From: Labrys miyagiensis
Lineage (GTDB): Bacteria; Pseudomonadota; Alphaproteobacteria; Rhizobiales; Labraceae
DNA length: 64,000 bases
Assembly (NCBI RefSeq): GCF_030160835.1
Contig: NZ_BSPC01000015.1
Span: 1-64,000 of the forward strand
Direction: 5' to 3'
A program made the position numbers and the translations under genes. The notes beneath the pieces are model-generated. The model was not told the DNA's origin and did not search any database. It saw only the letters and a list, made by a program, of their open reading frames with translations. Below, in pieces: positions 1-8,793 of the stretch (position 1 is its first letter; each line of letters opens with the position of its first letter).

Positions 1-100
1 CCTACCAAATCCCACACGCGCGCGAATCTCCTAAAATCGTGACTCAGTAGAATTCAGAGCCTGACTCAAAAGTTGTGAAGAAGCCGAGGGAGGCGCAGAT

Positions 101-194
101 TTTGTCATACCCGGGCTTGTCCCGGGTATCCAGACTCCGCCTTTCCGACGTTTGCGCTTCCCTGGATTGCCGGGACAAGCCCGGCAATGACAAA
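101..194. repeat. Dispersed inverted repeat (hairpin) downstream of the LysE-type gene
   Basis: Two arms, 101-133 and 162-194, are near-perfect reverse complements around a 28-bp spacer. Each arm begins with TTTGTCAT and holds an internal CCGGG/CCCGG palindrome around CTTGT. This compact cruciform type is scattered through many alphaproteobacterial genomes. Nothing in it codes for protein. A second fragment at 226-243 (TCTGAAGACCGGCACACC) matches one arm of the repeat at 30270-30341. Confidence 0.8.
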
Positions 195-277
195 AAGTCG
201 AGATTCCGTCGACTTTCGGTCAGGCTCTGAAGACCGGCACACCACATGCGCCCTTCCTGCCTGCGCTCTCAGAAACC

Positions 278-913
278 TTATAGCCGCGTCATCAGCAGGC
301 GGATGCCGGCGAAGCCGAAGAACAGCGCCAGGGTCGCCTCGATCCAGCGCCGGGTCTTCTGGTAGAGACGCACCATGAGATCCGTGGAGAACAGCAGCGC
401 ATAGCCGCCGAAGACGGTGATGCCGAGCAGGGCACAGCCGGCAATGATGGCGAGGATGGTGCGGCCCGGCGCCTCCGCCTGCAGGCCGAGCGACATGATG
501 GCGATCCAGGACAGGATCGATTTCGGATTGGTCAGATGCAGCATCAGACCACGACGATAGAGCCTGCCATAATCGACAGGCCCCGTTACCGGACTGCGAT
601 CGAGGGGCTGGGGCTTGATGGCCGAGCGGGCCGCTTTCCAGCCGAGGAACAGGAGATAGAGGCCGCCGCCGATCTTGATGGCGAAGATGGCGTTGGCATA
701 GGCCGCGAGCAGGGTGGAGATGCCGGTGGCCGCCAGGAGCGCCCAGGTGATCGAACCTGTCATCACGCCCGCCGTGAAGGCGAGGGCGGGCAGCCGCCCC
801 TGGCGCATCGCGATGCCCATGATCGCCATGTTGCTCGGCCCGGGGCTCGCCGTGGCAACGATGTAAAGCGTATAGACGACGAGAAGGGCGTGCGATTGCG
901 AGGCGAGGTCCAC
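278..913 (-). CDS. LysE/RhtB family amino-acid exporter
   Basis: A 211-residue inner-membrane protein of the LysE/RhtB family, which exports amino acids or related small molecules with the proton gradient. The family signature ASPGPS lies at residues 22-27, followed by glycine-rich membrane helices; the length and the five to six hydrophobic segments are normal. The start is GTG at 913, preceded by AAGGA about 8 bases upstream. The substrate cannot be read from sequence. The gene stands alone, with the next upstream gene ending behind a terminator. A 14-bp palindrome at 958-971 sits about 45 bases upstream and could be an operator. Confidence 0.88.
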   Translation of the reverse strand: MDLASQSHALLVVYTLYIVATASPGPSNMAIMGIAMRQGRLPALAFTAGVMTGSITWALLAATGISTLLAAYANAIFAIKIGGGLYLLFLGWKAARSAIKPQPLDRSPVTGPVDYGRLYRRGLMLHLTNPKSILSWIAIMSLGLQAEAPGRTILAIIAGCALLGITVFGGYALLFSTDLMVRLYQKTRRWIEATLALFFGFAGIRLLMTRL

Positions 914-957
914 GGTGGGATTCCTTCTGGGCAGGTTCGCGTAATCTAGCCTCGCTG

Positions 958-971
958 CTTGTGATCACAAG
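958..971. promoter_or_regulatory. Perfect 14-bp palindrome upstream of the LysE-type gene
   Basis: CTTGTGATCACAAG is its own reverse complement and lies 45 bases before the GTG start of the exporter. The position suits an operator for a dimeric regulator, but no regulator gene is adjacent, so the role is inference. Confidence 0.35.
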
Positions 972-1021
972 TGGCGATTTGCAGGGAAGGGCCTCTTGGA
1001 TTGACCTGAAGGTCGATCCAC

Positions 1022-1050
1022 AAAAAAGGCCCCGGTTTTGCCGGGGCCTT
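1022..1050 (-). terminator. Rho-independent terminator of the polar ring gene
   Basis: A 10-bp perfect stem (AAGGCCCCGG, 1026-1035, with 1041-1050) has a 5-base loop. Read on the minus strand it is followed by a run of T, the complement of A1022-A1027. It starts 22 bases after the minus-strand stop at 1073, which suits termination of the giant gene. Confidence 0.85.
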
Positions 1051-1072
1051 GTTTCATCTTCTGTCCGCTACC

Positions 1073-4000
1073 TCACGCCAGCTTGCCGGCGGCGTGGGCG
1101 AGGATGGTGTAGACCTTGCCGGAATCAGCGGTGAGATAGGTCTTTGCCATGTTGCCGCTGCGGTCTTCGCGATCCACTTCGGCGATGAGCTGCTCGAACT
1201 CCTGGACATAGCGGTCCACGGTCGCTTGGAATTCCGGATCGCGGCGATAGCGGCGGCGGATTTCCTCGAAGGCCTGCTGGCCCTGCAGCGTGTAGAGCCG
1301 GCGCGAGAACACGTTGCGCTCGCCGCGACGATAGCGGTCCCACACCTCGGCAACCGTGTCATGTTCGATCATCTTGGCGATGTCGACCGACAGCGTGTCG
1401 AGGGAGGAGGCGCTGACAGCCGGGGTGCCGGCCTGGGGAGCCTGGTCCGTCTCCTCGCGGGAGGCGCGGGCCAGGACCTCGGAGAGCCAGCCACGGCCAC
1501 GCCGTTCACCGCCACGGTTCTCCGGAGGCGGTGCTACGGGAGCCACAGCCGTGCTGCGTGCCGGCGCCGCGGGCTTGGGCTCCGGTGCGGGTGCAGGTTC
1601 CGGCGCCGGACGAGCGGTGGGAGTGGCCGGCAACTGCGCGGCGCGCGGCATTTCCGGCCTGCGCGGAGCGGGGGCCTCGGCCGCCACCTCGGGCTCGCGG
1701 TCACGCTCGCGCAGGCGCAGCGGGGCCGGTACCGGGCGATCCGGCTCGGTGATGTCGAGCGAACGGCCGGAACGGCTGACGATATCCGCGAGGTCGTTGA
1801 GGGCCTGGATCTGCTCGGCCACCACGCGGCGCATGGTCGCCGTGGAATCCGAGGTCTCCTTCGGGATCTCGAGCAGGCCGCGCTTGAGCTCGGAGCGAGT
1901 GGCTTCGAGTTCCTGCTTCACGGTCTTCGTCATGCCACGCATTTCTTCGGCGACTTCCGAGAAGCGTTCGGTGGCATTGCCGAACAGGCCGTTGATCTCC
2001 TCGACCGCCTGATCATAGGCCGATTTGAGCGCGCTGGAGGTGCGCTCGCGTTCCTTGCCTGTGGTGGCGCGGATGAGCTCGAACTGGTCGGCGATCGTCT
2101 GCGCTGTCGTGTTGGCGTTGTCGGCGAGCAGGCCGCTGGTCTGGCGCGCCTTGCTTTCAGCATTGGCGAGCTTTTCCTCGATCACCGTGCCGAAGGACTT
2201 CATCATCTCGTCCATCGCCTCGATCCGGTTGCCGACCGTGGCAACCAGGGCTTCCAGCGTCGAGCGGCGCTCGTCCAGGGCGTGGTCGACACGTGTCTGC
2301 GTCTCGTTCAGCACCGAAGCGGCGTTGGTGAGATGGTTGCTCTGCTCTTCCAGGCGGGAGGCCATGGTGCCGACATCGTTGATGAGGTTAGCGGCAAGAT
2401 CACGCAGCGTCGAGACTTGGTCGCCCACACGGTCGGTGGCGCCGTTGGTCTGGTCGGCCAGGCTGAGCATGGTCGACTGGAAGTCGCGCAGGCGATCGGA
2501 GAGGCCACCCTCGATGGAGTCGAGGGCCTTGGCCGAGCTGTCGAGCGTCTCGTGCAACGTGTTGTTGGTCCCTGACACGCGATCGAGCAGGGCGGCAATT
2601 TCGTCGCGGACCCGCAGATGCAGCGCGCCGAGATCGTTGATCGCCCGGCTCGAGCGGGTCTCGATGGCGGAGGAGAGTGCGTTGGAGGAGAAGGCGAGGG
2701 CATCGCTGAGTTCGGTGCGCTTGTTGCCAAGAGCCTCGACCAGGTCGCCGCCCTTCTGGCCGATGAGATCGGCCAGTTGGGTGGCTCGTTCATCCAGGGC
2801 CTCGGCCACGGTCTGGGCGATATCGCGCAATTCGGCCGACAGGTTGGTGCTGCGGCTCGCCAGCGTATCGGCCAGATATTGGCCACGCTCGTCGAGAACA
2901 TTGGCGATCTCGGTGGAACGTGCGCCCATCAGGGCGTTGATCGCGCTCGTCTTGTCGCGCAGCTGCGTGGCGACGTCGGCTGAGATCTGGTTCAGCGTGT
3001 CGATCAGATGCTGGCCGCGCTCGTTGAGCAGGCCCGCCATCTCATTGGCGCGCGTGTCGAGCAGGGCGTTGATCTCGTCGGCGCGCTCGCCGAGCTTGGC
3101 GCCGACATCGCCCGACAGCCGGCCGAGGGTGGCATCGGCCGTGGCGATGTTCTGCAACAGGTCGACCGAGACACGCTGCACCTTCTCGCTGAGCGTGTCG
3201 GCGATATGCAGGCCGCGCGAGTCGAGGGCATCCGCCAGGTCCGCGAGACGTCCGAGGACGTCCTGCTCGAAGCGGGTGATGCGGCTGTCGAGGGCATGGG
3301 CGATCTCGTCGGCACGCGAACCGAGGGCGTGGTCGATTTCGCCGACCTTGCTGGTCAGCGTGTCGACGATGGCGGCGGTCTTGCCGTCGAAATGCGCCGC
3401 GATCTCCGAAGCGCGCGAGGACAGATCGTTGCTCATCAGAGCAGAGCGGTTGTCGAGATGCGAGGTAAGGTCCTCGGCGCGGGCACTGAGGGTCTCGGTG
3501 AGATCGGAACCCTTGCTGCCGAGCACCGCCGCGATGTCGTCGGCGCGGCGCGACAGCGTGTCCGCGATCGCAGCCGAACGGCCGTCGATGAGGCGGGCGA
3601 TCTCGCTGGCACGGCCGTCCAACAGGCTGGTAATCGTGCTGGCGCGGCCATCCAGGCTATCGCCGATCGCCGTGGTGCGACTGTCGATGAGGCCCGTGAG
3701 TTCGCTGGCACGGTCGTCCAGCAGGCTGGTGATCTTGCCGGCGCGGCTGTCCAGGGCATCGGCGATCGCTGCGGTGCGGCTGTCGATGACGCCCGTGAGC
3801 TCTCCGGCGCGGCCGTCCAGCAGGGTGGTGATCGCGCTGGCACGGCTGTCGAGGGCATCGCCGATCGCTGCAGTGCGGCCATCGATGAGGCCGCTGATCT
3901 CGCTGGCGCGGCCGTTCAGCAGGTCGCTGAGGGCGGCAGCGCGGTTGTCGAGTACGTTGCCGATGGTCGCGGCACGGTCATCCAGCAGGTCGGAGACCTC

Positions 4001-7000
4001 ACGGACCTTGCTTTCGAGGGCGGCGGTGACGTCCTTGCCACCCTCGCCGAGGGTCTTGGCGAGTTCGAGCGTGCGGGTCGCCAGCGTCTCGTTGAGGGCG
4101 CGGGCGCGGTTGTCGAGGCCCTGGTCGATGCGGGCGAAGCGCCCATCGATCACCATGGCGACATCGCCGGCCTTGTTGGCGATGCGTTCGTCCAGGTTGG
4201 CGATCTTCTCATCGAGCGTCGCCAGCTTGTCGTCCAGCGTCTGGGCGACGGAGGCGGTGTGCGAACCGAAGCGGGCATCGAAGGCATCGAGCTTGCCGCC
4301 GAGCAGGTCGGCCGCATTGGCGGTGTGATCCTGCACCTGGTCCGTGAGGCGGGTGCCATGCAGGCGGATCGAGCTCTCGAAACCAAGCAGCTTCTGCGAG
4401 AGATCGTCGCTGAGGGTGCGGGTATCGTCGCCAATCTTGGCGGCGAGGGCCTGGCCACGATTGCTGACGATGTCGTCGAGCGCGGCGATCTGGCGTTCGA
4501 GCGACTGCGTCACCGTGTTGATGCGGTTGTTGAGGCTCTCCTCGAAGGCACGCAGTTGGTCCTCGATGGTGGCGTGCACCGTCGTCGCGCTGGACTGGAA
4601 CTTCGTCTCAAAGGCGTTGAGCTTGTCGGCGATGGCCCCCTGGACGACGTCCGTATTGGCGGCGACATGGGCCTGCATGGTGGCCAGACGCTGGTCGAGG
4701 GCATCCTGTAGCGTCGACGAGTTGTTGATGAAATGCGTCTCGAAATTGCCGAAGCGCTGGTCGAGCGAAGAGCGCACGAGGGCCGTGTTGCTGGCAAAAC
4801 GCATCTCGAAGGCGGCGAGGCTGTCGTCGAGGGCGGCCTGCGTGTTCTGCACGTCGCCGTTGAAGCGGGCCTGGAAGTCGCCGAGGCGAGAGGCCAGTTC
4901 CGACTGGTTGGCCTGCAGGTTGTCGGTGAAGCTGGTCTGGAAGTCGTTGATCCGGTTCTCGAAATTCGTGGCGGCCGTCGAGGTCATGAGCTGGAAGCGG
5001 CGCTCGAAATCGTTCATGCGCGTGTTCAGCAGCGCATGGGCGTTGTTGGCGTTGCCGACGAAATCCTGCTCGAACTGGCCGAGGCGGCTGTCGATCAGGG
5101 CATGGGCATTCTCGGCGTTGACCTCGAAGCGCTTCTCGAACTCGCCCAGGCGCTGGTCGAGCACATTATGCGCATGACCGGCGCTGGAACCGAAGCGTTC
5201 CTCGAAGGCGCCGAGGCGCTGGTCGAGAGCGACCTGCGCATTCGCGGCGCTTGAGTTGAAGCGATCCTCGAAGGTGCCGAGGCGCTGGTCGAGAGCCGAC
5301 TGCGCATTGGAGGCGCTGTTGCTGAAGCGGTCCTCGAACACGCCGAGGCGCTGTTCGAAGGCGGCCTGGGCCACCTCGGCACTGAAGCCGAAGCGGCGTT
5401 CGAATTCGCTGATGCGCCGGTCGAGACCTTCCTGGGCATTGTCGGCCGTCGAGCCGAAGCGGTCCTCGAATTCGCCGAGGCGTTTGTTGAGCGTAGCGTG
5501 CACCTCTTCGGCACTGGAGCCGAAGCGCTGCTCGAAATCGCCAAGGCGCCTGTCGAGCGCGACATGGATGTCATCGGCGTTGGAACCGAAGCGTCGTTCG
5601 AAATCGCCAAGGCGCTTGTCGAGCGCAGCATGGATGCCATCGGCGCTGGAGCCGAAGCGCTGTTCGAAGACGCCGAGCCGCTGGTCGAGCGTGGCATGTG
5701 CATCCTCGGCACTCGAGCCGAAGCGCTGCTCGAACTCGCCCAGGCGCAGGTTGAGAGCCGCATGGGTCTGCTCGGCATTGCCGTTAAAGCGCTGCTCGAA
5801 GCTCCGGAGCGTCTCGTCGAGGCCCGAACGGTTGTTCTGGATGTTCTCGCCGAAGCGTGCCTCGAAATCACCGAGGCGGCGGTCGAGATCGGCATGGGCG
5901 AGGGTGGACAGCGACTGGAAGCGCTGCTCGAACTCCGACATGCGCGTTTCCAGGCCACCATGGAGAGCGGTGGCGCTGTTGGCAAAGCGGGTGTCGAAGC
6001 CCGACAGCGTATCGTCGAGCGCAGCATGCACGTTCTGTGCATGGGCGAGGCTGCGCGTCTCCAGGCCGGAGAGGCGCTCGTCGAGGCGCGCGTGCAGGTT
6101 ATCGGCGATCTGCTGGCTGCGCGTCTCGTGCTCGTCGAGGCGGTCGGCGAGGGACTTGCCGAAAGTATCGGTCTGGGTCTTGACGGTGTCTTCCAGGCGG
6201 GACACGCCGAAATTGATCTGGGAGACGGCGGCGGCGCTGCGCTCGCCGATCACGCGGGTGAGGGTGTCGCCGCTGACGGCGAGGAGGCCGGAAGCATCGC
6301 GGGCTGCCGTGCTGATGCGGCCGGAGAGCTGGTTGCCTTCCTCTTCCAGCATCGCCTGCAGACGCTGGGCGGAGGCAGCGACGACGGCTTCGGCTTCGGC
6401 GCTACGCTTTTCGATATTGCCGACGATGGTCTGGCCGGTCGCGGCGAGACGGCGGTCGATATCGCCACCACCGACCACGATGGATTCGTGGATGCGCTCG
6501 CCCGTCAGCGACAGGCGGTCGGCGAGATCGCCGCCGCGTGTGGTGATGATCTCGGCGATATGCGTCGCGGTTCCCTCGAGGCGGCCGGCGACATCCATGC
6601 CGCGGTTCTGCAGGTCGGCGAGGATGGCATCGCCCGTCGTGCGCAGCGTCGAGTTGACGTCCGCGACGCTGCCGACGATCTGCTCGACCATCTTGGAGCC
6701 GGTATCACGGATCGAGGTGGCAACGACGTCGGTGCTCTCGGCAAAAGCGTTGCTGAGGCTGGCGCCGGTGCGCACCAGCGTCTCGTTCACCGCGGTGCCG
6801 CGCTCGACGATGTCGTCGACAATGCGCTGGCTGTTGTTGGTGAGCGTCTCGTTGAGGAGCAGGGCGCGCGAGGACAGCGTGTCGCTGATCTCGTTGGCGC
6901 GGGTGGCGAAGGTCTCGTTGACCTTGTTGGAGGTCGAGGTGAGGTGATCGGTGATCTCGGCCGCGCGCTTGGTGAGATGATCGGTCACCATCTCCGACGA

Positions 7001-8059
7001 ACCCGTGAGAGCATTGTTCACGGCCTCGGCGGTGACGGTCATGCGTTCGATCAGCGAATTGCCGCGATCGGACATGGCGCCGACCATATGGTCGCCAACC
7101 TTGGCGAGTTCCGAGGTGAGCTGGCTGCCGCGCTCGCCGAAGGAGCGCATCACCTGCAGGCCGGCCTCCGAGACCTCCGATGAAATCCGTCCGGCGACCG
7201 AGCCGAGAGCGAGCGTCAGGTCGTCATGTGCGACGACGATGGCCGAACGCACGCGGTCGGCATTGCCGACGATCGCCTCGCGCTGGGTGGAGAGGTCTTC
7301 GACCAGAGAGCGGATGCGCTGCTCGCTTTCGGTATAGGAGCGCTCAAGCATGGAGACTTCATTATGCACCATGATCTCCAGCTCGCTGGCGCGTGCCAGC
7401 GCCCGGTCGATGCCATCGCCCATCGCGGCGACTTCACGGCGAATGGCCTGGCCGACCGAGGTGACGGCTTCGGCTGCCGCGCCCTCGGGTTCGGCGAGAC
7501 GCAGGGCGACCTGCGTCATAGAGCGGGTCACGAAGCGCATTTCCTGGGCGCGCCAGATCAGGGCTGCGACGGCGAAGAAGAAGAGGGGCGGCAGAAGGAC
7601 GGCGAGGACGCCGAGCGCCAGGCCCGGGTTGGCCTGATAGGTCGCACCCTGGAACAGGTTCGAGAGCTGAAGGTTGCCGAGCAGATTGAGCAGAAGGGCA
7701 CCGCCGGCGAGCCAGGCGACGGAGAGGGCGAGGGCAGTCCAGTAGGCCACGGGGGAGGGGCGGCGCTGGAGGGCCTGCAGCAGCTGGCCGACGCTGGCGC
7801 GGTCGTCATTGGCGGGAGAGCGGGGTTCGCGGGCGAAGGGCCGCTCCGCGGGCTTGTCCTCGATCGGCGCCGGGGCCAGGGCGGGCGGTTCCTGCGGTTC
7901 GGGTTCGACTTCGAAGTTGAAGCCTTCCTCCACTTTGGGCATTGGGGCTTGCTCTTTGTCGGGCGTGTTGGATGCCGCCTGGCTCAGGCTGAGCGCCTCC
8001 TCGATCGCAGACAGGGCGGCATCCGCCGGATCCTGGACCTTCGATTTATTCGTCGACAT
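1073..8059 (-). CDS. rgsE: Giant coiled-coil growth-pole-ring (GPR/RgsE-type) protein
   Basis: A 2,328-residue membrane-anchored coiled-coil protein. I assign it to the GPR (Agrobacterium) / RgsE (Sinorhizobium) family, which forms a ring at the growing pole and is needed for unipolar growth. Start: ATG at 8059 with GAGG upstream; an in-frame ATG at 8101 has no better signal. Layout: a charged, proline-rich N terminus; two hydrophobic segments at about 103-133 and 145-168; long helical, apolipoprotein-like sequence; about 13-16 units of roughly 35 residues with core FEQRFGSSA (about 675-1145); a second array of about 18-residue units with DGRASEI/DSRTAAI cores (about 1350-1550); a proline-rich linker; and a compact C-terminal domain of about 140 residues. 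Members differ mainly in repeat number (Agrobacterium GPR is about 2,100 residues). The family call rests on architecture and size, not on an alignment. Confidence 0.75.
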   Translation of the reverse strand: MSTNKSKVQDPADAALSAIEEALSLSQAASNTPDKEQAPMPKVEEGFNFEVEPEPQEPPALAPAPIEDKPAERPFAREPRSPANDDRASVGQLLQALQRRPSPVAYWTALALSVAWLAGGALLLNLLGNLQLSNLFQGATYQANPGLALGVLAVLLPPLFFFAVAALIWRAQEMRFVTRSMTQVALRLAEPEGAAAEAVTSVGQAIRREVAAMGDGIDRALARASELEIMVHNEVSMLERSYTESEQRIRSLVEDLSTQREAIVGNADRVRSAIVVAHDDLTLALGSVAGRISSEVSEAGLQVMRSFGERGSQLTSELAKVGDHMVGAMSDRGNSLIERMTVTAEAVNNALTGSSEMVTDHLTKRAAEITDHLTSTSNKVNETFATRANEISDTLSSRALLLNETLTNNSQRIVDDIVERGTAVNETLVRTGASLSNAFAESTDVVATSIRDTGSKMVEQIVGSVADVNSTLRTTGDAILADLQNRGMDVAGRLEGTATHIAEIITTRGGDLADRLSLTGERIHESIVVGGGDIDRRLAATGQTIVGNIEKRSAEAEAVVAASAQRLQAMLEEEGNQLSGRISTAARDASGLLAVSGDTLTRVIGERSAAAVSQINFGVSRLEDTVKTQTDTFGKSLADRLDEHETRSQQIADNLHARLDERLSGLETRSLAHAQNVHAALDDTLSGFDTRFANSATALHGGLETRMSEFEQRFQSLSTLAHADLDRRLGDFEARFGENIQNNRSGLDETLRSFEQRFNGNAEQTHAALNLRLGEFEQRFGSSAEDAHATLDQRLGVFEQRFGSSADGIHAALDKRLGDFERRFGSNADDIHVALDRRLGDFEQRFGSSAEEVHATLNKRLGEFEDRFGSTADNAQEGLDRRISEFERRFGFSAEVAQAAFEQRLGVFEDRFSNSASNAQSALDQRLGTFEDRFNSSAANAQVALDQRLGAFEERFGSSAGHAHNVLDQRLGEFEKRFEVNAENAHALIDSRLGQFEQDFVGNANNAHALLNTRMNDFERRFQLMTSTAATNFENRINDFQTSFTDNLQANQSELASRLGDFQARFNGDVQNTQAALDDSLAAFEMRFASNTALVRSSLDQRFGNFETHFINNSSTLQDALDQRLATMQAHVAANTDVVQGAIADKLNAFETKFQSSATTVHATIEDQLRAFEESLNNRINTVTQSLERQIAALDDIVSNRGQALAAKIGDDTRTLSDDLSQKLLGFESSIRLHGTRLTDQVQDHTANAADLLGGKLDAFDARFGSHTASVAQTLDDKLATLDEKIANLDERIANKAGDVAMVIDGRFARIDQGLDNRARALNETLATRTLELAKTLGEGGKDVTAALESKVREVSDLLDDRAATIGNVLDNRAAALSDLLNGRASEISGLIDGRTAAIGDALDSRASAITTLLDGRAGELTGVIDSRTAAIADALDSRAGKITSLLDDRASELTGLIDSRTTAIGDSLDGRASTITSLLDGRASEIARLIDGRSAAIADTLSRRADDIAAVLGSKGSDLTETLSARAEDLTSHLDNRSALMSNDLSSRASEIAAHFDGKTAAIVDTLTSKVGEIDHALGSRADEIAHALDSRITRFEQDVLGRLADLADALDSRGLHIADTLSEKVQRVSVDLLQNIATADATLGRLSGDVGAKLGERADEINALLDTRANEMAGLLNERGQHLIDTLNQISADVATQLRDKTSAINALMGARSTEIANVLDERGQYLADTLASRSTNLSAELRDIAQTVAEALDERATQLADLIGQKGGDLVEALGNKRTELSDALAFSSNALSSAIETRSSRAINDLGALHLRVRDEIAALLDRVSGTNNTLHETLDSSAKALDSIEGGLSDRLRDFQSTMLSLADQTNGATDRVGDQVSTLRDLAANLINDVGTMASRLEEQSNHLTNAASVLNETQTRVDHALDERRSTLEALVATVGNRIEAMDEMMKSFGTVIEEKLANAESKARQTSGLLADNANTTAQTIADQFELIRATTGKERERTSSALKSAYDQAVEEINGLFGNATERFSEVAEEMRGMTKTVKQELEATRSELKRGLLEIPKETSDSTATMRRVVAEQIQALNDLADIVSRSGRSLDITEPDRPVPAPLRLRERDREPEVAAEAPAPRRPEMPRAAQLPATPTARPAPEPAPAPEPKPAAPARSTAVAPVAPPPENRGGERRGRGWLSEVLARASREETDQAPQAGTPAVSASSLDTLSVDIAKMIEHDTVAEVWDRYRRGERNVFSRRLYTLQGQQAFEEIRRRYRRDPEFQATVDRYVQEFEQLIAEVDREDRSGNMAKTYLTADSGKVYTILAHAAGKLA

Positions 8060-8457
8060 CGCCTGCCTCACGCTACTCTTATCACTGCCGCCCACACGCA
8101 AAATACGGACGGGCTTGGCGCCGAAGCGCTGCCCTTCTCGTTCCGCTTCTCATGAAACGGGGTATGCAAAGGCCCCAATCTATTGGGGACATTGCCACCA
8201 GCTTAAAATCCTATCTTGCGCAGTCGGGAATGGAAACCGCTTGGACCGGCTTTCCTGCAGCATCGTTAACGACTTTTTTACCACGTCGAGACGACATGGA
8301 AATGCGGCAGTTTTGGGGTTTTTCGCGGGAATGAGGCGATGTTGGGCAATTGCGCCCTACAATTCCAGATGGCGGCCGTGGGACGCCAATGCAGCGCCGG
8401 ACTGGAACCTTGCCAAAGCGCTCTATATAGAACGCCTGTCAGAAGTTGAGATGGACG
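8060..8457. other. 398-bp divergent intergenic region, polar ring gene / ferredoxin
   Basis: This gap holds the promoters of two divergent genes. It contains no convincing ORF. On the minus strand, TAAA-N7-TTAAC (8265-8280) resembles a CtrA half-site pair with one mismatch. CTATATAG near 8422-8429 is an AT-rich palindrome about 30 bases upstream of the ferredoxin ATG and may be part of its promoter. Confidence 0.5.
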
Positions 8458-8778
8458 ATGGTAAAAATCATATTCCGAGATCATACCGGGCATGACAGCG
8501 AAGTCGAGGCGGAGCCCGGATCGACGGTGATGGAGGCGGCGATCCGCAACGGCATACCGGGCATCCTGGCCGAATGCGGCGGCGCCTGCGCCTGTGCCAC
8601 CTGCCATGTCTATGTCGACGAGACCTTCATGCCGCTCGTGGGCGAGCCAGAGCCGATGGAAGAGGACATGCTCGACTTCGCCTTTGACGTTCGCCCCAAT
8701 TCGCGCCTGTCCTGCCAGATCCGCGTACGCGACAATCTCGACGGCCTCATCGTCAACACACCGCAGAAACAGGCCTGA
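8458..8778 (+). CDS. [2Fe-2S] adrenodoxin-type ferredoxin
   Basis: A 106-residue soluble electron carrier. Cys40, Cys46, Cys49 and Cys86 have the C-x5-C-x2-C-x36-C spacing of vertebrate and bacterial adrenodoxin-type ferredoxins, which pass electrons to P450s, Rieske oxygenases or iron-sulfur assembly. ATG at 8458 gives the standard N terminus MVKIIFRDH; a more upstream in-frame ATG (8446) only adds four residues. No P450 or oxygenase is adjacent. A possible reductase is the NADPH-dependent enzyme at 20435-21466, though that is inference. The next gene starts 15 bases downstream on the same strand. Confidence 0.93.
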   Translation: MVKIIFRDHTGHDSEVEAEPGSTVMEAAIRNGIPGILAECGGACACATCHVYVDETFMPLVGEPEPMEEDMLDFAFDVRPNSRLSCQIRVRDNLDGLIVNTPQKQA

Positions 8779-8793
8779 GCGCCCGCCGTGAGC

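Noticed and set aside
4650-6100. Regular repeats that could suggest a CRISPR array
   Set aside because: The unit is about 105 bp, continuous in one reading frame and encodes coiled coil; there are no unique spacers of constant length and no cas genes.
1049-7183. Several 500-770-residue open frames on the plus strand opposite the polar ring gene
   Set aside because: They lie entirely in antisense to a well-supported gene with high GC and periodic repeats, which automatically gives long open shadow frames; none shows a family motif or start signal.
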